DNA of 41,617 nt from Euryarchaeota archaeon UBA121 (lineage in GTDB: Archaea > Thermoplasmatota > Poseidoniia > Poseidoniales > Thalassarchaeaceae): assembly GCA_002499865.1 (NCBI GenBank), contig DANL01000048.1, forward strand, positions 1 to 41,617, in the 5' to 3' direction. Positions 33,502-40,774 of the stretch are shown piece after piece. Under the pieces are notes generated by a model, which was not told the origin of the DNA, ran no database searches, and worked only from the letters and a program-made list of their open reading frames with translations. The position numbers and the translations under genes are program-made. Positions within the stretch are counted from its first letter, which is position 1; each line of letters opens with the position of its first letter.

Positions 33502-36500
33502 TCACTCTTCTTCTGACTCTACATTTAATCTTCGGGGCCTTTGGACCTCAGTTCTCCTCTTACCCCTATTCTTGGGCTTTTTCTGGGATTGCATGAACAT
33601 TATCATCAGCAGTACGACTACCGCACCGACGCCTCCTGCTATCATGACCAGTTGGGTTCCTTCCTCACAGCTAGTTTGACCATATTGTGACTGGGTCTCT
33701 CCGCTGGGGCAGGGCGTTTGTGAGATAGAAGCCGGTTCTGATACGAAGTGCTCTGGCTCGGCTGAGATACACCCGACAGCCCCAGAGACCGGTTGAAAAC
33801 TACCAGGCAGACATGGGTCTTGCGAGGTTTGTCCGGTATTGGGAACATAGTATCCAGGCGCGGCTTCCAAGCATTCTGATTTCCCCGTTTCAGATTGATA
33901 TGTTCCTCTGTCGCACATCAACTGGGCTGAAGCTCCTTCCTGGGGCACATGATGCCCCTCATCGGCATCTATACACCCAGATTTCCCTCCATTTGGCTGA
34001 TACGTTCCTGGAGCACATGGAGTAGACTCAGTGGATCCGGAAGATTGGACGAATGTTCCGGCTTCAGCTGGGATACACTCAGTTTGCCGGTAGTCGCTTT
34101 GATACTGCCCTGATGGGCACGGCATCTGCTCGATCGCCGCTTCAGAGGGGACGTAGTGACCGGGGTCTGAGTCATTGCAGAATGACATGGTCGCCTGACT
34201 CTGGTATGTTCCTGGCTGGCATGCAGACTGTTGAGAGGCGCCCTCGACTGAAACATATCCTTGGTCTGTGGGGATGCAGGAGTCCTTGGCGGCATCGGGC
34301 TGGTAGAATCCCGGTGGGCAGGGTATCTGCTCACTGGCAGCATTTGACGGGACGTGGTTGCCCGGTGTTGAGAGAATACACTCCCCCATGGCACTATTGG
34401 GTGCGTATGTCCCTGATAGGCACTCCATCTGATCTGCTGAGCCGGACGGGCTGTAGTGCCCTGGCTGGGTGACACCAGAGCAAGATATTGCACCATGCTG
34501 TGGTTCAAAAGTTCCAGGCTCGCAGGCAATCTGGTTAGCCGACCCAGAATCGGATGTGTAGTGTCCGGGTGTTGTACTCTCACAAGAGATCTGGCCATAT
34601 GCTGGTTGGTACTGGCCCGGTAAACAGGCTTCTTGGTTAGTAGACATGTGACCTTCAACATAGTGCCCGGGGTCTGCTAACTTACATTCTCCCAATGAGA
34701 ACTCATCAGAGTATGTGCCTGGCTGGCATGGCTCCTGCTGCGAAGAGCCGATAGGTGAGCTGTATCCAGGTGAAGCGGAAAAGCAGGAGCTCTGGCCCGT
34801 GGACGGCTGGTAAGTGCCGGACTCACACGGAGTCTGATCTACATTGCCAAAGCCCGATGCATAATTTCCATGGTCTGTGACCTCACAAAACGAGTTTCCG
34901 AAACCGGTCTGATACGTTCCTGGAGGACAAGGCATCTCCATAGATGAGGCTGCATCACTGTAGTGTCCCGGTGTTACCTGGAGGCATATATCTGGAATAC
35001 TGCCGTTGGTCGTCTCAGCAAACTGCCCGAGATTAGGCTGATATGTTCCTGGAGGGCATGGCAGTTGTAATGTAGCGGCCTCAGTAATATTGGTGTAGTG
35101 TCCGGGCTGTGCGTCCAGGCATTCCGTCTGTGCTGCTAAGGGCTGGAAGGTTCCAGAAGGGCAGGGAGACTGCTCGGTCATTGAAAATGAGGCGACATAG
35201 TAACCTGGGCTCGCTGGGTAGCATCCCGTGTTACTGCTGTTCAGGTTGTAGTAACCTGGTTGGCAGTTACTCTGCATTGGGTTGCTGTCGAACAGCGAAA
35301 GGATGCCGTCGTGATCGGGATCCCTGTCTGAGAGGGCAGGGGGTTGATTGGGGGCAGTGGGATTAGATGGGTCTGCTGACGGACCTAGGTTAACGGGGTG
35401 GAGCTGATTGGGGATTGAAGTCGCCCCCCCTGTTCCGAGCTGTCCCATGTTATTGGCGCCCCAGCAGTAGAGATCAGACGTAGTTGTAATAGCACAAGTA
35501 TGGTCAAATCCGATTGAAACTGTGGCTATTGAGGGGTTTCCGGGCAGATTGACTGCGTTGGGGGTTGTCCAGACTGGGTCCCCTTCGATGTATGAGTTGC
35601 CTCCTCCGTTGGGGTCTATCTGTCCTCGAGAGTTTGAGCCCCAACAGACGAGGCTGTCATCATTGAGAATTGCACATGCTGAACCGTACTTGACATCAAT
35701 GGATATCGCTGTCTTACCACTGGGGAGCGATACCACTGAGGAGGTTTGCCAAGACGATGAAGTGGTCCCATTACCAAGTTGTCCTCGCTGATTGTCTCCC
35801 CAACAAGTTATGCTTCCATCGTCTAGCAGTGCGCATGTGTGCGCAACTCCAGTGGACATCTGTACTATAGATCTCCCAGCAGGGATTAATCGTACAGGAG
35901 TAGGGGCGTTTCTCTCAGCCAAGCTAATATCACCCAGTTGTCCGTAGCTATTGTTGCCCCAGCACAGGCCGGTGCCATTGGATAGCGTAGCACACGTATG
36001 CTGCCAAGAGGATGCGATGCCCACTGGGACGGAACCCTGAGGGAGAAGTGCTCTTGTTGGGTTGTATGTGTCCGGACCGCCGGCTGTGCCTAGCTGACCC
36101 TCGTTATTGTTACCCCAGCAGTATACGGACTGGTGGTCTGGTGTTGAGTTTCTGATAGGTGATATAGAGCACGTATGTACTGTTCCAGGCGCGACTTGGA
36201 TAGTTTCCCTGTTGGCTGGGAAGATGGCCTTCCTTGGCTCTGTGTTCTCCCAGTTCGTATCTCCGGCGCCTAGTTGGCCTTCTCTTCCCATACCCCAGCA
36301 ATACAGGTCCTTGTCATCAGTAATAGCGCAGTAGTGCTGATTGTATCCTTCGACCTCACTCCATGTCTGATTCCATGTACTGTCAGGAGCATGGTACTGG
36401 ACAAGCCATGAAGGAGAAAAGGTGGGATTATTATCGAATGGCCACAATCCAGTCTGTCCCCATGTGTTTGAGCCCCAGCATCTCAGAGAGCCGTCTTGGG

Positions 36501-36729
36501 CAACCGCGCACGTGCTGGATCCAGCTACTGTCAGTGTGGTGTTCGTGTAAATCGAACCCGAGTCGGACCCATGGAAGTAACCCATGCTCGCTACCGTGTG
36601 AAGTGGCTTCTCATCTGATTGTAGATCTGGTACGGGGTCGGCAGGCAGAGAGAAGGATGCTGTCATTCCCAGTAAGAGTGCAATTAGAGCTAAGGAGGCC
36701 GCTCTGGAGTAGGTAGTTCTGTGACGCAT
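33502..36729 (-). CDS. Surface protein: seven RCC1 repeats, TSP3-like motif, about sixteen Cys-rich GCC2/GCC3-like repeats, C-terminal anchor
   Basis: I start at the ATG at 36729 (MRHRTTYSRAASLALIALLL), ahead of a signal peptide; an ATG at 36735 is also possible. Residues about 60-420 contain seven repeats of the pattern HTCAxxxDGSxxCWGxNxxGQLG, the RCC1 blade signature, each with a conserved Cys before CWG. They are followed by a calcium-binding-like SDRDPDHDGILSLFDSNP and then about sixteen tandem 33-35 residue repeats of pattern PCPPGTYQxxxGQxxCxxxxPGHY, as in eukaryotic GCC2/GCC3 (ephrin-receptor-like) domains. A membrane helix (LVMIAGGVGAVVVLLMIMF) and a very basic tail ending SEEE follow. 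Probably an extracellular adhesin or receptor-like protein stabilised by disulfides. It ends 48 bp before the uvrA stop side; expression independent of it is likely. Confidence 0.85.
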   Translation of the reverse strand: MRHRTTYSRAASLALIALLLGMTASFSLPADPVPDLQSDEKPLHTVASMGYFHGSDSGSIYTNTTLTVAGSSTCAVAQDGSLRCWGSNTWGQTGLWPFDNNPTFSPSWLVQYHAPDSTWNQTWSEVEGYNQHYCAITDDKDLYCWGMGREGQLGAGDTNWENTEPRKAIFPANRETIQVAPGTVHTCSISPIRNSTPDHQSVYCWGNNNEGQLGTAGGPDTYNPTRALLPQGSVPVGIASSWQHTCATLSNGTGLCWGNNSYGQLGDISLAERNAPTPVRLIPAGRSIVQMSTGVAHTCALLDDGSITCWGDNQRGQLGNGTTSSSWQTSSVVSLPSGKTAISIDVKYGSACAILNDDSLVCWGSNSRGQIDPNGGGNSYIEGDPVWTTPNAVNLPGNPSIATVSIGFDHTCAITTTSDLYCWGANNMGQLGTGGATSIPNQLHPVNLGPSADPSNPTAPNQPPALSDRDPDHDGILSLFDSNPMQSNCQPGYYNLNSSNTGCYPASPGYYVASFSMTEQSPCPSGTFQPLAAQTECLDAQPGHYTNITEAATLQLPCPPGTYQPNLGQFAETTNGSIPDICLQVTPGHYSDAASSMEMPCPPGTYQTGFGNSFCEVTDHGNYASGFGNVDQTPCESGTYQPSTGQSSCFSASPGYSSPIGSSQQEPCQPGTYSDEFSLGECKLADPGHYVEGHMSTNQEACLPGQYQPAYGQISCESTTPGHYTSDSGSANQIACEPGTFEPQHGAISCSGVTQPGHYSPSGSADQMECLSGTYAPNSAMGECILSTPGNHVPSNAASEQIPCPPGFYQPDAAKDSCIPTDQGYVSVEGASQQSACQPGTYQSQATMSFCNDSDPGHYVPSEAAIEQMPCPSGQYQSDYRQTECIPAEAGTFVQSSGSTESTPCAPGTYQPNGGKSGCIDADEGHHVPQEGASAQLMCDRGTYQSETGKSECLEAAPGYYVPNTGQTSQDPCLPGSFQPVSGAVGCISAEPEHFVSEPASISQTPCPSGETQSQYGQTSCEEGTQLVMIAGGVGAVVVLLMIMFMQSQKKPKNRGKRRTEVQRPRRLNVESEEE
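33665..35275 (-). repeat. Tandem array of about 16 degenerate Cys-rich repeats (about 100 bp period)
   Basis: The coding sequence here repeats the unit (P)C-x2-G-T/x-Y/F-Q ... C ... PGHY every 33-35 codons, giving a DNA period near 100 bp. Copies diverge widely at DNA level, so this is an old protein-level duplication rather than a recent expansion. One unit (near 34980-35050) has an insertion of several residues. Confidence 0.8.
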
Positions 36730-36776
36730 GACCATAATGAGTACGTGGCGGGTATTAACGATTATTCCGAAACACA

Positions 36777-39700
36777 CTACAGGATTGCCCTCAAATGTGC
36801 GCCGGTGTAGCTAGCAACCTCTGTGGCTATCTTAGAGGGGGGGCCCTCTGAGACGATGTACCCTCCGAGCTCCCCTCCTTCGGGACCTAGATCAATCACC
36901 CAATCAGCACATTTCACGACGTCCAAGTGATGTTCGATAATGATGACAGTGTGACCGTTCCTCCTCAGACGCAACAGTACTTCGATGAGCTGGTGGACAT
37001 CAGAGAGGGCGAGGCCGGTGGTTGGCTCGTCTAGCACGTAAACTGTGTGCTTTCTAGCCGGCCTGTGTAGCTCAGTCGCTAGCTTGACCCTCTGGGCCTC
37101 ACCGCCTGAGAGTGTGGTGGCAGGCTGACCGAGGCGGATGTACCCAAGCCCAACATCATTGAGTGTGGATACTATCCTGTGGATTCCCCTGTGGTTCTCG
37201 AAAAAGGAGCATGCCTCTTGGACATTCATCTGTAGGACATCGTGGATGGTCTTTCCCTTCCACTCTACCTCCAGTGTTTCCCTGGTGTACCTCTTGCCCT
37301 TGCAAACATCGCATGTTACCCAGACATCGGGCAGGAAGTTCATCTCCAGCTTCGTCGAGCCGGCTCCCTGGCATGCCTCACACCTACCGCCTCTAACGTT
37401 GAAGGAGAACTGTCCTGGCTCGTACCCCCTCTCCTTCGCAAGGGGCGTCGATGCGAATAGCTGCCTGATATGGCCAAAGGCCTTGGTATACGTGGCTGGA
37501 TTGGAACGTGGAGTCCTCCCTATCGGTGATTGGTCGATGACGATCACCTTGTCGATTTTCTCCATCCCCTCTATCGAATCGTGCGTTCCCGGTGTCTCGT
37601 CTGTGCCCTGCAGCTCTCGTTGTAGGACCGGTGCCAGCGTCCCAGTTACCAAGGATGACTTGCCCGATCCTGAAACCCCGGTAACGGCTACCATGCAACC
37701 GAGTGGAATCTTGACATCTATGTCTTGGAGGTTGTTCTGCCTCGCACCCCTTATCACGAGCCATCGGTCCTCTTCGGGGTCAGACCTGTCATCAGGTAGG
37801 GGAATCTCTGACTTTCCTGATAGGTATGCGCCTGTGATACTCTCCTCGCTGGCCATTAATTCATCGAATGTTCCACTGACGACTATCTCTCCCCCTTCCT
37901 TGCCTGCGCCCGGGCCGATATCAACTATCCAGTCGGCCTGCCTCAAGGTAGCCTCGTCGTGCTCGACTACGATGAGGGTGTTGCCCAAGTCAGTAAGCTC
38001 TCTGAGAGTCTCAAGTAGCCTTCCATTGTCCCTAGGATGGAGCCCAATGCTGGGCTCATCTAGAACGTACATCACGCCTGTCAGCCTGGTACCTATCTGA
38101 GTGGCTAGCCTGATTCTCTGGGATTCTCCCCCAGATAGTGTGTTTGCCCTCCTATCGAGAGTCAGGTAGTCCAATCCCACCAGAGCCAGGAACCTCAGTC
38201 TGGCTTCGATCTCCTTGATTATCTCGGTTGCAATGTACATGGATCTCTCATCGAGTCTCTCTGCTTGGATCGCCTCCTTTGGCGGTGGTTCCCTGTCGAG
38301 CCTCTCCCAAGTATCGTCAAGGCCCCCTATCCTCCAATGCTGGACAGTAGCCAGGGCTTCGAGCACGCTGCACGAGGAAATACCAGGTAGGGTGGTGGAA
38401 CCGACGGTGACTCCACTCACGGCTCTATTCAGCTTCCTTCCGTTGCAGTCCGAGCACGGCTCATCAGTCATGAACGAAGATATTCTTGATCTCGTTCTGT
38501 CAGAGGAAGTGTCTGTGTATGTCCTCCTCAGTCTAGCGAACACTCCCTCCCATGGCTTACTCATCCTGTAAGAGGACCCTTTCTGGGATGTGAACTGGAA
38601 GTTTATCGCGGTGCTCCCAGAGCCGCTGATCAGGATATCTCGATCGTCTTCGTCGAGCTCCTGGAATGGGATGTCTATGGGGATTCCATAGTGCTGACAG
38701 GTCTGTATCATCTGACTCCTATACCATCCTGACATCATTGACCGCCTGAAGGGTCTAATGCACCCCTCCTCCACAGTAGCGTTCCTATCAACGACGAGAT
38801 CATGAGAGAACGACCTCTGGACCCCTAGGCCCTGACAGGAGGGGCAGGCCCCTAACGGGTTGTTGAATGAGAATACCCTAGGGCTCATCTCAGGAAGGAA
38901 AGCCCCATGCTCGGGGCATGCGAACTCCTCGGAGTATGGGATAATCTCCCCCTCCTTGGTCTTGAACCTCTGCTCCTCTGAATTGTCTGCTCCAGGCTTG
39001 GGCGCACTTACACTCTCCACTGCAATGGACCCCCCTCCAAGCCGAAGCCCGATTTCTATGGCCTCCGTTAAGCGCTGTCTGTTAGACAGGTGGAGGAGAA
39101 GCCTGTCTAGCCTGACGTCAATATCATGCCTGAGGTTCTTTTCTAGAACTGGTGGATTCTCGAAGTCAGCCTCTCTGCCGTTCACCTTCCCCGCTAGGAA
39201 GCCCTGTTCTACAAAGCCCTTGAAAAGATCCGAGTGAGTTCCCTTTCGGTTCCTGACAGCTGGACTCCATATCGCTATTGCGTGGCCCTCGAACCTCCAG
39301 AGTACGTCATCGACTATCTCCTGCACGGTCCTACGGGATACCTCTCGCCCGCACTCGGGACAGTGAGGCAGACCCACCCTTGCCCACAGGAGACGAAGGT
39401 AGTCCATGATCTCGGTTACGGTCGCCACTGTGGATCTAGGATTGTGGCTACCTTGCTTCTGATCGATACTAATGGCTGGGGAGAGGCCGTCTATGCTGTC
39501 GCAGTCGGGTTTTTTCATCTGACCCAGGAACTGCCGTGCATAAGAGCTGAGACTCTCGACATATCTCCTCTGGCCCTCTGCATAGAGGGTGTCAAAAGCG
39601 AGGCTTGACTTTCCGGAGCCTGATACTCCTGATATTACCACAAACTTCCCCCTAGGCAGACTGACGTCCACGTTTCTGAGGTTGTGTGTCCTGGCTCCCT

Positions 39701-39803
39701 TGACCTCTATCCACTCTTCGGCGGTATCGCCTTCTCTCCTAATCGCACCCATCGACAGCCCTGCTTTACGTATAGTCCTGAGAGAGGCCGTCCTTGAATT
39801 CAT
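36777..39803 (-). CDS. uvrA: UvrA excinuclease ABC subunit A
   Basis: 1008 residues from ATG at 39803; an internal ATG (39752, MGAIRREGDTAEEWIEVKGA) is also possible since the conserved part begins near WIEVKGARTHNLRNVDVSLP. Both ABC halves are present: Walker A GVSGSGKSSLAFDTLYAEG and a second GVSGSGKSSLVTGTL, signature motifs LSGGESQRIRLATQIG and LSGGEAQRVKLATEL, and D-loops VLDEPSIGLHPRDNG and VLDEPTTGLALSDVH. The zinc modules are present but one reads CPEHG where bacteria usually have CPxCG. UvrA recognises bulky DNA damage as a dimer and recruits UvrB for nucleotide excision repair; it is a bacterial-type system, acquired by some archaea. UvrB/UvrC are not in the window. Longer than E. 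coli UvrA (940 residues). Confidence 0.96.
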   Translation of the reverse strand: MNSRTASLRTIRKAGLSMGAIRREGDTAEEWIEVKGARTHNLRNVDVSLPRGKFVVISGVSGSGKSSLAFDTLYAEGQRRYVESLSSYARQFLGQMKKPDCDSIDGLSPAISIDQKQGSHNPRSTVATVTEIMDYLRLLWARVGLPHCPECGREVSRRTVQEIVDDVLWRFEGHAIAIWSPAVRNRKGTHSDLFKGFVEQGFLAGKVNGREADFENPPVLEKNLRHDIDVRLDRLLLHLSNRQRLTEAIEIGLRLGGGSIAVESVSAPKPGADNSEEQRFKTKEGEIIPYSEEFACPEHGAFLPEMSPRVFSFNNPLGACPSCQGLGVQRSFSHDLVVDRNATVEEGCIRPFRRSMMSGWYRSQMIQTCQHYGIPIDIPFQELDEDDRDILISGSGSTAINFQFTSQKGSSYRMSKPWEGVFARLRRTYTDTSSDRTRSRISSFMTDEPCSDCNGRKLNRAVSGVTVGSTTLPGISSCSVLEALATVQHWRIGGLDDTWERLDREPPPKEAIQAERLDERSMYIATEIIKEIEARLRFLALVGLDYLTLDRRANTLSGGESQRIRLATQIGTRLTGVMYVLDEPSIGLHPRDNGRLLETLRELTDLGNTLIVVEHDEATLRQADWIVDIGPGAGKEGGEIVVSGTFDELMASEESITGAYLSGKSEIPLPDDRSDPEEDRWLVIRGARQNNLQDIDVKIPLGCMVAVTGVSGSGKSSLVTGTLAPVLQRELQGTDETPGTHDSIEGMEKIDKVIVIDQSPIGRTPRSNPATYTKAFGHIRQLFASTPLAKERGYEPGQFSFNVRGGRCEACQGAGSTKLEMNFLPDVWVTCDVCKGKRYTRETLEVEWKGKTIHDVLQMNVQEACSFFENHRGIHRIVSTLNDVGLGYIRLGQPATTLSGGEAQRVKLATELHRPARKHTVYVLDEPTTGLALSDVHQLIEVLLRLRRNGHTVIIIEHHLDVVKCADWVIDLGPEGGELGGYIVSEGPPSKIATEVASYTGAHLRAIL

Positions 39804-39831
39804 GTATTGCTAGTGGTCAGTAAATCCGGAG

Positions 39832-40002
39832 CTATTCTTCAGTGTAGAAGTAATCTGAAGTCCGTACGCCTTTACCTAATCCTCCCCATGGATCGGTTTT
39901 GGAGGGCTTCTGCCTCCTTGATAGTCTCTTACTGGCAATTAGAACCGACATAGCAACAACAACGGTACCTAGGACCGCGTAAATAACGTCAATATTTTCC
40001 AT
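39832..40002 (-). CDS. Small single-pass membrane protein
   Basis: An uninterrupted 56-codon frame from ATG at 40002 to TAG at 39832, translating to MENIDVIYAVLGTVVVAMSV, LIASKRLSRRQKPSKTDPWG and a polar end GLGKGVRTSDYFYTEE. It has a plausible N-out/C-in membrane helix followed by a basic stop-transfer cluster (KRLSRRQK). A TATA-like CATATACC lies about 24 bp upstream of the ATG, as expected for a leaderless archaeal transcript. It precedes uvrA by 28 bp on the same strand and could share its transcript. Too small for family assignment. Confidence 0.55.
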   Translation of the reverse strand: MENIDVIYAVLGTVVVAMSVLIASKRLSRRQKPSKTDPWGGLGKGVRTSDYFYTEE

Positions 40003-40021
40003 ATGCTTGGCACTGTACCTA

Positions 40022-40029
40022 GGTATATG
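40022..40029 (-). promoter_or_regulatory. Putative TATA box for the small membrane protein / uvrA transcript
   Basis: CATATACC (minus strand) is centred about 24 bp before the ATG at 40002, implying a leaderless start. Confidence 0.4.
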
Positions 40030-40064
40030 AGTGGGTGTTCATGGGCCTAGGTCGTTTTCGATAT

Positions 40065-40247
40065 CTAATCTGACCTCCTATCAGATATCTCTCCTAGGAT
40101 TACCAAGCCTGCATATCCTCCAATTATCATAGTCGTTGGAGGGAAGATGGTGTTGGCCAGAGGACCTAGTGAGGATACCAGATAGTCACCGAGAATAAGA
40201 CCCAGAAACGCTGTTACAAACGGAATGCAATGATACACCCAAGGCAT
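40065..40247 (-). CDS. Small two-helix membrane protein
   Basis: 60 residues from the ATG at 40247; an in-frame TGA lies a dozen codons upstream, so the protein is short. Two hydrophobic helices (CIPFVTAFLGLILGDYLVSSL and MIIGGYAGLVILG) flank a short loop, ending in charged EISDRRSD. The minus-strand ATACTATTA sequence about 24 bp upstream could be a TATA element for a leaderless transcript. Not recognised as any family; it is similar in style to other small membrane proteins. It sits between uvrA's small upstream gene and the DUF2237 gene. Confidence 0.5.
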   Translation of the reverse strand: MPWVYHCIPFVTAFLGLILGDYLVSSLGPLANTIFPPTTMIIGGYAGLVILGEISDRRSD

Positions 40248-40280
40248 ATTCTCAGCGAACCTCTCGGTAATAGTATCGCC

Positions 40281-40661
40281 TCACTCAGTCATGATCAGGG
40301 CATGCTCTCTCAATTGGTCTAGAGAAACCACTTGGAGGGTCTCCTCGTGTGTAGATTCTAGGAGTACTGGGCATGCTAGCCCTATGTCCGCCGCGCTCTT
40401 CCATGTGCTCGCGCACACGCACCACCTGTCGCCTGGGACGAGTCCGGGAAATCTGTATTGTGGGGCTGGAGTGATTAGATCGTTGCCTCTGGATCTGGCG
40501 AAGTCCAGAAACTCAGCTGTTACCTGACAGCACACCGTATGAAGGGACCTGTCATTTCTATCAGTGTTACAGCATCCGTCCCTGAACCATCCTGTCAAAG
40601 GCGACTCAGAGCATGATTCGAGCGCTGTGCCTAGGACATTGAAGGAGGGGAGCATGTTCAT
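40281..40661 (-). CDS. DUF2237 family protein
   Basis: 126 residues from the ATG at 40661 (MNMLPSFNVLGTALE); a TTG at 40700 is in frame. The sequence follows the DUF2237 (COG3651) family almost throughout: NVLGTALESCSESPLTGWFR, DGCCNT, HTVCCQVTAEFLDFARSRGN, FPGLVPGDRWCVCASTWKSA and LESTHEETLQVVSLDQLREHA. The conserved cysteines (CC, CC, CVC) suggest metal or thiol chemistry, but no function is known. The family is mostly bacterial and eukaryotic-algal as far as I recall. It is divergent from the multi-pass membrane protein gene that runs off the window. Confidence 0.9.
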   Translation of the reverse strand: MNMLPSFNVLGTALESCSESPLTGWFRDGCCNTDRNDRSLHTVCCQVTAEFLDFARSRGNDLITPAPQYRFPGLVPGDRWCVCASTWKSAADIGLACPVLLESTHEETLQVVSLDQLREHALIMTE

Positions 40662-40728
40662 AGCAGGGAAGGTCAGGTCTTGAAATGATGTATCTTCCAA
40701 CAGTAGATATTTTGCGTTTTATTGTATG

Positions 40729-40736
40729 TATAAAAT
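40729..40736 (+). promoter_or_regulatory. Putative TATA box for the truncated membrane-protein gene
   Basis: TATAAAAT lies about 40-46 bp before the ATG at 40775 in a strongly AT-rich stretch (40711-40745) between divergent genes; it predicts initiation near 40758 and a leader of under 20 bases. The same AT-rich stretch could serve the divergent DUF2237 gene on the minus strand (AAAATATC near 40709-40716). Confidence 0.5.
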
Positions 40737-40774
40737 AAATTCACTACTAAAAAGGTTGAATTCCGCCACGAATC

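Noticed and set aside
33969..34661. A 230-codon open frame on the minus strand in another register within the Cys-rich repeats
   Set aside because: It is an out-of-frame shadow of the repeat region; its product is Pro/Ser/Arg/Thr-rich with no domain, while the main frame has conserved cysteines and a full signal peptide-to-anchor architecture.
33665..35275. Regular about 100 bp periodicity, superficially like a repeat/CRISPR array
   Set aside because: The periodicity is the codon-level echo of Cys-rich protein repeats in one open frame; copies differ widely in DNA and there are no identical short repeats with unique spacers.
37138..38100. A 320-codon plus-strand frame inside uvrA
   Set aside because: Antisense shadow of uvrA, low in conserved features and Ser/Pro/Leu-rich; the minus strand has all UvrA motifs.
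40711..40745. Possible replication origin because of AT-rich stretch
   Set aside because: It is only about 35 bp, lacks repeated origin-recognition boxes and no Orc1/Cdc6 gene is nearby; a divergent promoter explains it better.
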